From Tenodera sinensis (lineage: Eukaryota > Arthropoda > Insecta > Mantodea > Mantidae), in contig CM060970.1 of assembly GCA_030765045.1 (NCBI GenBank), forward strand, positions 55,297,076-55,361,075: a stretch of DNA of 64,000 nucleotides, in the 5' to 3' direction. Below, one piece after another: positions 42,971 to 54,748 of this stretch (position 1 is its first letter; every line of letters begins with the position of its first letter). Below the pieces are notes generated by a model. That model saw only the letters and a program-made list of their open reading frames with translations, did not search any database and was not told where the DNA came from. Both the position numbers and the translations under genes were made by a program.

Positions 42971-45394
42971 ACATTTGAGCTAATTCTGATTGTTTCTTAT
43001 GGACTCCTTATTTTTACAAGTAGGCAGTCAAATCATTCCATCTTAATCATCATATTGTGGAAGGCCCACACTTATTGTTGGTCAACGGATTTATCAGACC
43101 TTGCTGGGAGGTGTCATAGGCAACCACTAATCATTCCTTCTTCAGCCCCTAAAAGGAATCACTATGCTGTGATAAACCACCAGTGGTAAATTTTTATAAG
43201 AGAAAATAGAAAATTAGAGAAGTGGAAAAGAGTCCTTTGGCCTTGTGTGTTCTAATACTGCAGGGCCTGGAAAAGAACAAGAGTTTGTATGTATGTCTTT
43301 ATACACCAGAAGAATTTTGTTACAAGTTAGCGGCTTTGTCAATTTTTAAACAAGAAATACGAATAATGGATATTGGTTTAAACAATAGTATTTATACAAA
43401 TAATATATATATATATTTAGAGGCAACATTACAATAATAAGAATGTAAGTTATATATGCAGAGGCTACATAGAAAAGACTGCATAGAAAAGAATAAAGAG
43501 GGAATTGACATAATGGAAAATAAGAAAAACCAACTTGGTTGTTATCTTGCCATGCTGACCCGTGCTATTTGGTGAGTAGCCCTTCTCTTTTGTTCATCAA
43601 GCAAAGCTTGATTACTACCAGCTGTACCATGAGAAGGTGAGGGATTGGACATTAGACTATTGACCAGGTCGGTCGCTTCTAGTCTTTCTGAAAAAAAATT
43701 AAGGGTCGCCTCCCTGTTATTATTAATAGCCTTTCTGCAGTCATTTAATGTGAACTGAAAACCAGAAATCTCGTTTAGGTAATATATAAAGATTGATTAC
43801 CATCAACTGACCTCCAGTGGTTGACCACAGCAATTCAGAAAACTGGACAGAACATTTAAGTATTAATAAACAAAAATTTAAACAGGTGTCGCTTAATATT
43901 TCCATTAATTTTAAGTAAAAGAAGTACCAAACAAAGTATTTAAGAATTATTAACATATAAATGGTACAGCATGATTTGCATACTGCCTTTTAATATCTGG
44001 TTTGTATAAAACTTGAATAACTTAAGCATATAAAGATTTCAGGCTGCCAAGCATAAATTTTAGGCAATGAACCATATTCTCCTTCTTTTACCTGTATAGC
44101 CTGGTTGAATACCTTTTAGAATGAACTGTCAAATTCAAAACTATTCCCTTTAGACATCTTCTGTTGATAACCAGTATCAACATGCCTGTTGGAGTCTTGC
44201 TGAGAGATAATGGAACCTCTTCCATGTACTTCTTGTACTTGCTGGCACAGAACTGAGTGATCATAGGTCTCATGCAATGGTGTCTATTGTTTCAAAGCAA
44301 TTTTCCCTTTCTGGAAAACCCCAGCACAAGTCCTGGATGGTGGCAGAATCTGCAGCTTTGCTTTTGTTAATGTTTTAAATATTGGAGCCTATTTTCTCAC
44401 TCTCTCCTTCTCTCTCCTTCTCACACCCTCTCTCTCTATGACTTTCACTGCCACTTTCTACCTTTCTCTCCCCACTTCTGTCTTCACCTCTCACTTTCCT
44501 TCCCCTTTACATCCCTCCTATTTTCCAGTCATCCTTACATCCTCCCCTTCCTTCTCTCTATACGATTGAGATGTCATAATATTTTGTCCCAGGAACTTAT
44601 GTTCCATGGAAGCAAGGGAAGCTATGCTTCCCCTGTAAATTAATATATTAACGTCTACATTTTCATTACTCACCTTGTGGAAACTTTAACAATAACATTT
44701 TCAAACAATGTGCACAAACTGATACACAGACGCTTTTGCAAGTAGTTTTCTGGAACCCCTACAGATGGCATGGAGAGTTTGCTGGTGGCCAGTATTTAGA
44801 TACACTATCGAAATAATCTCATTTTGGGGAAGCAAGGTGTTTCTTGCTTATTACCGCCCTGTGGGTAATCCATGTTACTGCTTGTTAGAGGTTAAAAAGG
44901 AAAATGAAGTCTGTTTATGTTTTCTTTAAAAATAATTATAGTAGTTTAGTATTAACTAATGTGGCAGTAGTTTCCAATGGAATGTTTGGTAAGTTTCATT
45001 TCTAAAGATAGGATTGCACATGTTTTGGTAATTAAGAATAGTGCTTACTGGAAGCAATTTTGAAACTGCTAACTGCTTGTGTGAAAGGTTGAATGCAGAG
45101 GGAATGGAAAACATGGGCAAGGGGAGAGTGCTGTGTTCTTGTGAAATTTTGAATGGAGGTTTCTCTTCATTTACCTGTTTATGTAAGATTTAAGTTTGTT
45201 GATTAGACAAGCATTCAGATAAAAGATTAAAAGAATATAAAAGGACATTTTACATCAAAACCCAAAAGGAAGTAAACACTAAATTAAATTTTTAATTTAA
45301 ACTTGTCAGATATGAAAGTTATTGCATTAAGCTTAATTTAACATACAAAATCGTGTCCTACAATTGAAAGTGTGTTTCAGGACATAATTATTAA
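42971..45394. other. long stretch without recognisable genes
   Basis: Includes a pyrimidine-rich tract at 44395-44570 and a small GGGAAGC/GCTTCCC palindrome at 44616-44632. Short open frames at 43222, 43741 and 44088 show no motif. Confidence 0.4.
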
Positions 45395-45625
45395 TAGAAA
45401 TTTGTGGGCCCCTTGTTCCCCCAACCTAAACCCTGCGATTGCTATCTCGGGGGTAACTTAAAGTCTAAAGTGTACAGTGTACAAGACAAACCCACACACC
45501 CTGGAAGAATTAAAATAAAATATCCATCAGGAAATTGCCAGCATTTCTCAATGTGAACTACAGCAAGGGATGGATAATTTCCTAAAGAGGTGCCAAAAAT
45601 GTATGGACAACGACGGTGTCTAGTT
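45395..45625 (+). pseudogene. mariner-like (DDE) transposase C-terminus
   Basis: Reading over one frameshift gives CSPNLNPCDCYL, GNLKSKVYSVQDKP, then HQEIASISQCELQQGMDNFL and KRCQKCMDNDG. This matches the end of Tc1/mariner-type transposases (SPDL.P.D..LWG.LK..VY ... I...L.....F..R...C....G), covering the last catalytic Asp region. The N-terminal part is not adjacent. Confidence 0.8.
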
Positions 45626-46553
45626 TCAGAATCTGCTATAATTATATTGGTAAGTAAAGTCTTTAAAAGTAGTTTTAAAAATGTTTTATGATTTTATCTG
45701 TATTGTTCTATGACAGCGGCAGTCTGCAACAAGCACAGAGGACCCATACAGACAAAACACAGCCCAGCAGGTTCACAGTCTTTTGGATCACCTGTTATTA
45801 TCTTAAAACATATAGTAATTATTATTACTTATTATTTACTGTGATATAATGATTATCATCACACTGCACATTAATTAATATTTGCATAATGAAGAAATCA
45901 TACTACTCACAATATCACATATTTGAACATTATAATTAATTTTATTGTCATGTAGGACACACTCGACAACAGAGGGTTTGAGGAATTGAAATCCCAGTTC
46001 TCCAATGGACTCAATAAAAATAAGCTGTCACACACTTGCAATTACTCCATTCAACAATCTCTTAGCTCCAATTACCGTATTTCAAAATTCAATCATGTAA
46101 AATGCAGATCCAGGTCTACATTAATAAATATGAATTTTTATGTTCTATGGCTAAGTTGAACAGTTTTGAAACCTGATTTAAATAAATCGGTGATGAGAAA
46201 ACATGGCTGATGATCTAGAACAATAAGATTTAAAATATTTGGACAAATGGGGTTTGTTATTACAATGTGTCATGTATTTGTACAGGCAAACAATGGTGTA
46301 ATGAGGGTGAACGTATGCTTTGACTTGAACATCCTGTGTTGTTCCATAATGTGGTGCAGGAGTAGTTGCTACCCCTCCTCTCCTTTCCTTATTAACATAC
46401 TTGCTCTATATTCTGTTAAAATTTCAGTCTCATATCTTAAATAGTTTCTGAAATATTGGGCCATGGGTAAAGAAATCTGACATTAACCAGATCACCTTTT
46501 AATCCGGTTTTAAATATTTAGAGAATTTCAGGATAAGTTAATTCACTTTTAAT
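45626..46553. other. AT-rich sequence downstream of the minus-strand gene
   Basis: No gene or repeat was recognised. Confidence 0.4.
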
Positions 46554-46559
46554 TTTATT
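46554..46559 (-). terminator. polyadenylation signal (minus strand AATAAA)
   Basis: AATAAA on the minus strand, about 120 bases after the stop of the cysteine-rich peptide gene. Confidence 0.45.
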
Positions 46560-46678
46560 TTTCTAATTGTGAAACATTTTTTATAAATTCTGCATAAGTA
46601 TTACAAGCATTTGGTAACTTCTATAATAATTTGAGTGCACTCTTTTAATATGCTCTTCAATCATATACTGTGTAATGT

Positions 46679-46809
46679 TTATTCGCAGACACCATAAGGA
46701 CGACATGGTGGTTTTCTACATTCACCAGGTTTAAGAACACATTCTGCATCTGGAGGACAATACTGATGGGCACATGGATTATTACTGCAGAAATCAGGAT
46801 CGTCATCAT
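46679..46809 (-). CDS. last exon, seven cysteines
   Basis: Starts after 'gtatatttccag'. Two bases complete a Tyr codon with the middle exon; 42 codons (DDDPDFCSNNPCAHQY ... to GVCE) and TAA follow. The end is near a polyadenylation signal. Confidence 0.82.
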
Positions 46810-49800
46810 CTGGAAATATACAATTGTCTTAGTCAACAGTATACTGAAACAGCTGAATTCACTGAAAAATAAACATCATTGGCAGATACAGGCTGCGACT
46901 TTGACTTTATTGAACTTAGTAACTTCTTATTATTATGTGCTTCCTATTTAGCAAATACAGGAATTAACTGAAAGATTTCTCGACAGGAACATATTTTTTA
47001 CGCACAACAGCCCATAAAATATTAATAATCAACAAAGTCCAGGTCCTGACCTGGAGGCTGTAGATATGAATTCCACGAGTTTATTAAAAAACTATTAAAT
47101 GGTAACTGACCTTTTGAATGAAGGAAATGCGGTTTCAGAACTTTATATTATTATTTTATTTTTAATATGTGTGGTCTGGCCGTATCGTTTTAAATGGAAA
47201 TGTCAAGACATTTATTTAGAATATTCTAATGAAACAGACAATAGCCATTTTTGTTATGTTTAAAGCACTTTTCTTTCAGATGGTTTCAAAAATCCAAAGA
47301 CGATTATAGAAGCATTTGAGTGGATATATTGACACTTTTAGTTTCACTTAACTTACTTTTTATTCGAATGTGTTTCATCTTCTTATCAACAGTTTTTCGA
47401 CTGGTGTTTGAAGAAGAAGAATCTATTGTGGTTGTGATTGTGGTGCTAACTGAGTTACTGGATATTAACTTCAGGATGTTGTCTGCTTGTGGTGTTTCAA
47501 AAGGTGAACATTCTTCTTTATGTGTATTGTTCCCAAATTATCAGTTCAGCCATAGTTTTTTTATGTTTTTAATAATTTGAAAGCCTGTTTTATGGAGTGC
47601 TAAGTTGACCAACAATGACGTGCTGACTATCAGTTTGTTGAAGTGTTATGTTCCTGATGTGTTCCTTCAGTCTTGTTTTCAGGTTGCTTTTAGTTTGGCC
47701 AATGTATATTTTTGGGCAATCTCTGCATTTTATTTGGTACACACCAGATTTTGAAGTGGCTGGTATTGTGTCTTTTAAATGTATGGTTTAGAAGATTTCT
47801 CAGGTTCAATTTGTTGTAAGAGGCTAGCTGAATGTTATGTTCTTTAAACAGCTGAAATGATAATTTGGGAAAAAATACACATAAAAGCCACGAATTTTGA
47901 AATATCACAAGCAGACAACATCCTGAAGTTTACGTCCAGCAACCCAGATAGCAGCACAATCACAACCACAACAGATTCTTCCTCTTCAAACACCAGTTGA
48001 CAAACTGTTGATAATGAAGACTATCGTCTTCAAAACAAATCCAGATAAAAAGTAAGTTAAGTGAAATTGAAAATGTCTGTAGGTTGCTTCAAATACTTCT
48101 ACAAATTATTTGAAAAGTTTCATTGTTTATACCATTTTGCATATGTTAAGTGGAATGTAAAATACTGTCATTTAAAACACCTCTTAAAACTGAGTTAAAA
48201 ATTGTGATGCATGTGTGCAAGTGGTAAAATTGTAGAATCAATTTATGCTAATAATGGCTGACTTAATTAGGTTACTGAACCTGGAATGACATTTTAACTA
48301 GTTTTACTTACCATCTTTTATAGCTATCACACGTGGTACCTGACAAAAAAACTGAAAAAACAGTTACAGATGTGTGAAAGGAGAATGGAGCATAAGATAC
48401 TGAACGCTTTACTAAGAGACCAAATCAGAAATGAGGAACTTAGAAGGACTAAAATGCACAATGTAGTAGAAAGGGCAGAAAAACTAAAATGGAAAAGGGA
48501 TGGACACATATCACACAAGAATCACCAGAAATGGACTCACCACATCACAGTGTGGGACCCACGAAAAGGACTAAGAAATGTGGGATAGCAAAGGATCAGA
48601 TGGTCAGACTACTTTTGCACCAAAGCGGGAAGCCAATGGTCAAGAATCAGCAGAAACAAGAGAAGCATGGAGACAGCTGGAGCCGAAGTATGCAAAAATT
48701 GTGAAAAGTGCAGTGCGGAAGTGTCTGGAGACAGGAAAAGCAGAAGAAAATATGATTAGGAATATAACTAGGAATAGGAAGACAGTTCAGCAACAAACAG
48801 AACTCCCAAGGATTTGCTCACCTTCGGAGCTTATTTATGAGTTAGTCCCTGTGTAAACAGGAGATCTTTGCCCTTATGGGATGCCTGAAGGCTAAATATA
48901 TTACTTACCGTCCATCATGTTCACATGTGTGTGTGCATGCGTGTGTGCACGTGCACATGTGCTTGTGGGTGTGCATGTGTGTGTGTGTATGTGTGTGTGC
49001 ATGTACAGCATAACTCAAAAACAAAAGTTAATTAAATGCTAAACTTGGGATTTAAGCTCAGCCTATCTTCCAAGGAAGTGATATAATTTTAATAACAAAA
49101 AACAACCCCAGACTACCCTTCACATGGAAAAGTTGTCAAACATTTTTATTTTTGAAAAATGTCTAATGACTTTTATTAAAATACCATTATGTTTAAGATA
49201 TACTCATGAAAAATAAAATGTATATTTTTAATTTTCTGGGAATGTTCTCAAAAGCTCTCTTCATTCTGGATGACTTTAGCATAACTGGTAAACCATAAGA
49301 GATACACAAAATCTTACTATACAAAAACTGTAGATCTCATGAAATCATATAATGCATGTCAAAAACACTTTTTTGTGGAGCGAACCATTTCTGAAATATT
49401 CCTTGTTATTTTTCTGAATTTTCAAATATTTATACTTGTTTTCTCAAACGGAAAGTCATCATTCCTTTTTTATGCCCTGGACATGCAAAGAGAATGGAGT
49501 CACAAAGCCACCAATTAGCAACCAGCTCTTAAAAGATTTGAATATTGTTTAAGCTTACTGTATTCCACTATTCCCATTGTACTTACAAGGAAATATGTAA
49601 TAAAACAACTTCTACAAATGTTTCTCTCAATTAACATGAAGTAGAGGAATAAGTGTTTGTAAATAGAGTTTGTACAGGAGTAGAGAGTACTGTACAACTC
49701 ATCAGATCTTGTTTAGATAAACACAGTAATTGTACCTCCTCTTTAGTTCCGTAATTATTTAATAAGATAAAAGCTACATAGTTTTTACACAATACAGAAA

Positions 49801-52800
49801 CCCTTAACATCATGGGCCTCGCAAAGAACCACAGCCACAGACTCCCCTTGGAAATGACTGAATTTGATACACAGTCGGTTACTGACTATTATTGTTTTAA
49901 TTTTGGTGCAAAGAATAATTTTTCCTCAGGATAGTCACACAAAATGGATACTCGATTGTTTCATAGTGCCTGTGTTACGAATGAGCTTTCAATGTAAATA
50001 AGGAATGCCCTATTTTCAACTAGTAGCTACATACCTTTACTATATATTGCCATCAACAATAGTTCTGTACCAACAGTTATAAATACTTAATTTATTGTGG
50101 TTAAAGCGGTTCAATGCCACAACGATAGAAGATTTTTATTTTTTGTACAAAGTTTTGCAGTTAAAGTCCATGAGATGTCTTACTGACAGAGATTGAAAAC
50201 AGAAAACCTGTAATATAATTATGACTTAATATTGTTTCACTGCAAAGTTCCGACAAGCTCATTCCTCTGAAAAAAAGTCTCCCGAGCCTGCCTAACATAT
50301 ATAATAACCAAAGAGCTTAACAGACTAATATGAGGATTTAACTTTCCAAGGCCACCAAGTACACCAACGACTGGAAAAAAAAACAGTCTGCAGTCATGAA
50401 AATAATCTCCTCAGTTTCTATTAATAGAATATCAATCGACTGATTTCTTATGTTAGCTGAATACAATTTTCTCTCTTTTTATAGACATTTAACACACTCT
50501 GCTAATGAACCTGATTATTACTACCAAGGAAATAAAACAAAGTTTTCTGATAGGGCTATTAATATATTTTGGTATTGGTATTGCATGCATATTTCACTGT
50601 TATGAGCAAATTTAATTTTCTTTCATTTTACTCTGCCTTAATTGCCAAATTATAATCGTTGTGTATGTTGCTTTAAATGAAATACCCATGGCATTCATCT
50701 TATTTGATACACATTTTCCATGGAGAAACTAATATTCTCTAATCGATTGCACTGTCAGTGAACCAGTGGCATAAATAATGGCCACACAGACCCCATGGCA
50801 TGGGAGGGTCCCAATCTTTAGGGACCCCCAGACTGCATTTAATACTTTCCTTTATGTTATGTTCAATTCAACCATGAAAAATCACTAGAAAGAAGCGCAG
50901 GAACAGGTGCAGTTCACTGATGACATACTGACAACAGAAGTTCAGGTACCATATAAGCATTTCCTATCCTTCCTTGCTTAAAAATGTGAAACAAGCTTAC
51001 CTCCAAGTGTGTGCTCTCAAAAGCATTTACAATCAAATAGAGAAATACATTAAAGCATGGTATTGTATTCAATACGGTTGTTATAAAAGCCAAACAATTA
51101 TGCCAAAATGTCGATCAGCTAATAAATTGGATTATTTTAGAATGTCATCATTAGGTATAAACATAAATCAACATCTGGTGTTCTAACCAGTTAGAACAGT
51201 GTTCGGTGTTCTTGCTTCTGAACAATATCTGAGGTATCACAAATAGAACTATGCTTCAGTTACACAGAATATTGACAGGTAACGATTTTGTTCCACCAAT
51301 GGGCATTATACGTTTGGCGAGTGTATATTGTTTATTTAGGAAAAATGTTATTTAAAAATTTGCTAGGTTGTTTTTTCCAAAAAGAGTTCATCTTTAGGTG
51401 AGTTTACATCACTTTAACACTATTCTATGTGAGTAAATATGTAACATTTTAATATCTCCACTTTTAAGCTTTATTATTAAGGAGGGCCCCCAACATTTGC
51501 ATGGGACCCCCAAAACCTTAACTACGCCACTGTAATGAACGCTGATGATACTCGAAATGAAATGATGATTAAGAATGAAAATTTGAGAAGAAGCTGCTCT
51601 AGACATAAATTTAAAGTACCTCCCTGGGATTTGTCAGTAATTAGGACTGAGCAGAGTTAGGAAACATCTCACTCAGAATTTAAATCACAAACCTCCCATT
51701 CACAAGTGCCTAAATAACCTTGAATAGCTTGTCAGTGTTTTGTTTACATTATCATGATGCAAGCTTGAACATCCCTCATCAATTAAAAATGTACATCCGT
51801 TCCACTGGGTACATGTGTAACCATTGGAGGTGAAGGCCAAACCAACTCATTGATTTACAGGTAGGGAAAGGAAAAGCTCATTTTCAGTTGCCAGTTGCCT
51901 GCTAAATGAGAATCAGCAACAGAAAGCTTAAGACAATTCAGTACAGAACATCATTTGAGTTCTGTTAAAGGTACGTCAACAATTCATTAAGGTATGGTCA
52001 TCTCTGGCATGTTAAAATTAGAGATGTCATTACTGAAATCAAATTGAACTTCTTCCCTCCCCACATTAAAGTTTTCTTTGCTGTGGATAATCATCATGGA
52101 TTTAATTAAATGAGTTAGGAATTTGATTTTGGCACTAATACCATTATGTAAAAATTGAGCCACTATTTGTTGTTACCAAACAAATAAACAATGATGAATC
52201 AATTATTAAAATATTTTATATAAATAATGACTATATTGCCTGATCCATTATGTGTACATGACATAATAATATAACACATTTACACATATAATTTACAGTA
52301 TATTGGTTTGTGAAAATTAAAATAGTCATGTACTGCTGTTAATAATGTAGGTACTAAAGCAGTGAAATAAAATATTATATATAGTTGAGTTTTAAAAAAC
52401 CAATATGAATATAAACACAAAATATGTTTATAAAATAAACTTTCTTCCTCTTCTTCTTCCACATCTGATTACCCTCCCTGTATAGGGAACCTAGATGTCC
52501 TAGGACTTAAAAGCCTGTGCCTATGGTCAGGTGCCTGTCGAAGAGCAGACAAACTTATGGACTTGACAGAGTGAAGACTTGGAAGCGAGTGGTAAGCCTA
52601 ACACCCTGTATGAGAGTGAAGAAGAGGATGATATGAAATTCAGATGAAATGAATGATTGGAAGGGTGACGATAGAGCAGTTGGTGAAATGAGTGACAGAG
52701 GAAACCAGAGAATCTGGAGAAAACCTGCCCAGATGCTGCTTCGTCCACCACAAATACCACATGTGGGTCCCTGGAATCAAACCTGAGCCACCTTGGTGAT

Positions 52801-53984
52801 AGACAAACAGTCTAATCACTTGGCCACAGTGCCACCAAACAAAAAAGCAGAAGAAATAAAATTTCTTGTACCAAAATAACAAAAATTATTATGTAAAAAC
52901 ATAAACATGCTATTAATTAAATTGAAATCATAAAATGATGCAACCCTGCCCCTCCTGGCAAAGGTTTCCATTCATCTGAGCAATCTTCTGCTTTTAAGCC
53001 ACAAGATAATCTCTAAGTGAGAAGCACAAAAAGACGTCAAAAGTACTCATATAATGAGTAGGGCTCAGATTCTTAGGCATTAACCTGCTTTTCCTCTCTA
53101 CTGAGTTAAATTTCAAGATACATATTCATTATAAAGCAGAATATATGAATTTCATTGCACCTAAAAAAGCTAAACATGTGTCTGCATACATGCATCTTAA
53201 TGTGTATATGCATCTTTGTGCGAGTTGAAGGCTACACAAATTGGCAAAAGATTAAGTTCATATACTTCTAATGAAATAATTTGCATGTGATAAGTAATTT
53301 TACTCACAATTTGTGCAGACTCCATTTTTGCAGCACCCTCCACAGCAGAAACTAGGAGTTATTGGGCACTGAAACATAATGAATATATAACTGCAATAAC
53401 CATTTTTAGAACAATGAAAACAATACCATGTATGTCAGCTCAAGAGAACATCTTTGTTTGGCATATATTTGTGAATGAGTGAGTGAGGGATGGAATGAGT
53501 GAAGGATGGAGCAATTTATGCGTCTTCAACTCCTTTTTCCTAGTTATATGTGACTGTAAATTCATACTTGACTGTTAGAAGATATGAATAACATAAACTG
53601 AGTGAATATATAAGTTTAGTCCCACAACTAACTAAACTAAGCTACTGAATAATTTAAACAGTTTAATGCTGTCTCAGCCTACAAAAATAACATGGATATT
53701 TCCATTGCAATATCTGAATGAAACTTAAGTAAATATTTATCATTATTAACAATAAATATATAAAATAATAAACTTTGTATTGAAACCAGGTAAAATAACT
53801 ATGAAAGTAAATGATAATGAACAAAAAAGTCTCTCAAATCTCCCATAAAAGTTTTTGCCTTTCTTGATTTCAGATTACTTACAGGTTGACCGGGTGCATT
53901 GCAGGTAGGTGACCAGGATATGGCTTTATTTATCACTGTTAGTATTACAGCACCAAAGAGAATCACAAAAATTGTTCGTGACAT
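46679..53984 (-). CDS. cysteine-rich secreted peptide, three coding exons (97 residues)
   Basis: Exons 53984-53883, 53368-53308 and 46809-46679 join in frame (phases 0 and 1), each with GT..AG borders: donors CCT|gtaagt and ATT|gtgagt, acceptors tgtttcag and tatttccag. Residues 1-23 form a signal peptide (ILFGAVILTVI core). The mature part has 14 cysteines at 28, 35, 42, 43, 46, 47, 52, 62, 67, 72, 78, 85, 90 and 96. The first seven follow C-x6-C-x6-CC-x2-CC-x4-C, knottin-like in spacing. The second set contains NPCAHQYCPPDAEC. A short acidic linker (YDDDPDF) separates them. I do not recognise the family; an extracellular inhibitor, defence peptide or regulator are all possible. The 6.5-kb intron holds Penelope, non-LTR, R1, hAT and SINE1 insertions. 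A further acceptor just upstream of the ATG (tttcag, exon start 53997) implies a non-coding first exon. Confidence 0.82.
47590..47908 (-). pseudogene. Penelope GIY-YIG endonuclease remnant
   Basis: One frame reads SGVYQIKCRDCPKIYIGQTK followed by SNLKTRLKEHIRN, the GIY-YIG core: GVY, YIG and the catalytic-type Arg. The upstream ASYNKLNLRNLL is in another frame, so a frameshift separates them. The reverse transcriptase is missing. Confidence 0.85.
48008..48036 (+). ncRNA. eroded hammerhead-like motif
   Basis: TTGATAA, stem GAAGAC/GTCTTC with a TATC loop, then AAAAC. It has the layout CTGANGA-stem II-GAAAC with key bases changed, so it is inactive. It lies in a Penelope terminal arm. Confidence 0.35.
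48360..48850 (+). pseudogene. non-LTR reverse transcriptase C-terminal fragment
   Basis: Frames read MCERRMEHKILNALLRDQIR, then RTKMHNVVERAEKLKWKRDG, then TVWDPRKGLRNVG and, after frame changes, SDYFCTKAGS-like sequence and WRQLEPKYAK. The run from RR.KV.DV.E....LKW.W.GH to W.P.....GRP..RW..D is the C-terminal region of endonuclease-reverse-transcriptase elements. Frameshifts break it. Confidence 0.75.
48925..49712 (-). repeat. R1 repeat, inverted, near full-length
   Basis: From a degraded GT tract (48925-49000) through 'acagcataactcaaaaacaa' to 'ctgtacaactcatcagatct'. It lies in the big intron of the minus-strand gene. Confidence 0.82.
49713..50755. other. unrecognised intronic sequence
   Basis: Inside the large intron of the minus-strand gene; no motif. 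Confidence 0.4.
50756..51540. mobile_element. non-autonomous hAT element with CAGTGGCRTA termini
   Basis: The element 50764-51532 (769 bp) begins CAGTGGCATAAATAATGG and ends as the reverse of CAGTGGCGTAGTTAAGGT. Flanking 8-mers CAGTGAAC and TAATGAAC agree at 6 of 8 positions. Subterminal blocks 'atgggagggtcccaa' and 'ggagggcccccaac' are also roughly inverted. No transposase frame. Confidence 0.78.
51541..52441. other. unrecognised intronic AT-rich sequence
   Basis: No motif was recognised. Confidence 0.4.
52442..52838 (-). mobile_element. SINE1, near full-length
   Basis: The tail 'ttcttcctcttcttcttcca' (plus strand) and the head 'gtgggtccctggaatcaaac' show it is inverted. The B box is mutated (GGTTTGATTCC). 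Present in the large intron of the minus-strand gene. Confidence 0.85.
53308..53368 (-). CDS. middle exon, CC-x2-CC motif
   Basis: 61 bases: 20 codons plus one base. Encodes CPITPSFCCGGCCKNGVC and two more residues. Flanked by tgtttcag and gtgagt. The density of Cys codons in a short block bordered by consensus splice sites supports it. Confidence 0.82.
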
Positions 53985-53997
53985 GTTTGGACAAAAC
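53883..53997 (-). CDS. exon with start codon and signal peptide
   Basis: Begins after 'tttgtttcag' with 13 non-coding bases, ATG at 53984, 34 codons, donor gtaagt. The frame after the donor runs on into intron sequence. Confidence 0.8.
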
Positions 53998-54436
53998 CTG
54001 AAACAAACATTATGAGATAGGTAACATACATTTACAGTGGAAATGGAAAATTGGGAAAACAATGAAATTTTGTTTTGTTTAACTTCTTGACAATCCTCAG
54101 TCAAACTTATGCATCAGAAACACCTGACTTTGCTTTACGCTGGTAGGTATTTACAATAGCTCTTTACTGAAGGCCTTAAAAGTCCAATTAACAATCATGT
54201 GGCATTCTATTTTAGAATTACAGTACTAATTACTTCATAATCCAGAGATCCTGACCCTTAATCTAAGAAGATAAATGATGTTCAATAGTTTTGAGTTCTC
54301 TGGACAACATATACATTTGAACATCACTATACATAATTGAATATTCATTCACTGTCTGATATGAATTTTACTCAATTAAAGGCTATAATAAAACCTTTAT
54401 TATAAATACAGCATTTCTGAGGGCTATAGTCAAGAA

Positions 54437-54600
54437 ACCATTGAGAATGAAGATGATGGTCTCTGAAACGCATCTGGACAAAAATAAGTGTAAGTGAAAC
54501 TGTAAATGTCTATAGGTCAACTCATTTACTTCTAAAACATTGGAAAAGTTTCACTTATATCACTTTATATATATTAAGTGGAATAAAGAAAGTATATTAT
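54437..54600 (+). mobile_element. Penelope-like terminal repeat, solo
   Basis: 'gtctctgaaacgcatctgga' and 'agtgtaagtgaaactgtaaa' align with 48020-48160 ('gtcttcaaaacaaatccaga', 'agttaagtgaaattgaaaat'). It has an eroded hammerhead core (TTGAGAA ... GAAAC). Confidence 0.65.
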
Positions 54601-54748
54601 TATTTTGCCATATATTTACTTGCATCAATTATAATGTTGCTGATATTCAATTAATTTGAATTGTTCATATTGGTTTCAATATGAAAGAAAAATTTGTAGG
54701 AGTCAGTTTAGCCTACTCATCCTCAGAAATCTAAAATGTCTCTGACTC

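Larger units (their letters stand above)
47338..48062 (-). mobile_element. Penelope-like element remnant with inverted terminal copies
   Basis: About 160-175 bases at 47338-47500 and 47888-48062 are inverted copies ('gactggtgtttgaagaagaa' against the reverse of 'ttcctcttcaaacaccagtt'). Between them, on the minus strand, lies a GIY-YIG nuclease coding remnant. Inverted pLTR-like arms around a GIY-YIG domain fit a shortened Penelope-like element. It sits in the large intron of the cysteine-rich peptide gene, same strand. Confidence 0.82.

Noticed and set aside
44616..44632. GGGAAGC/GCTTCCC palindrome as a transposon end
   Set aside because: The word CAGGGGAAGC resembles hAT ends, but no partner end or target duplication was found.
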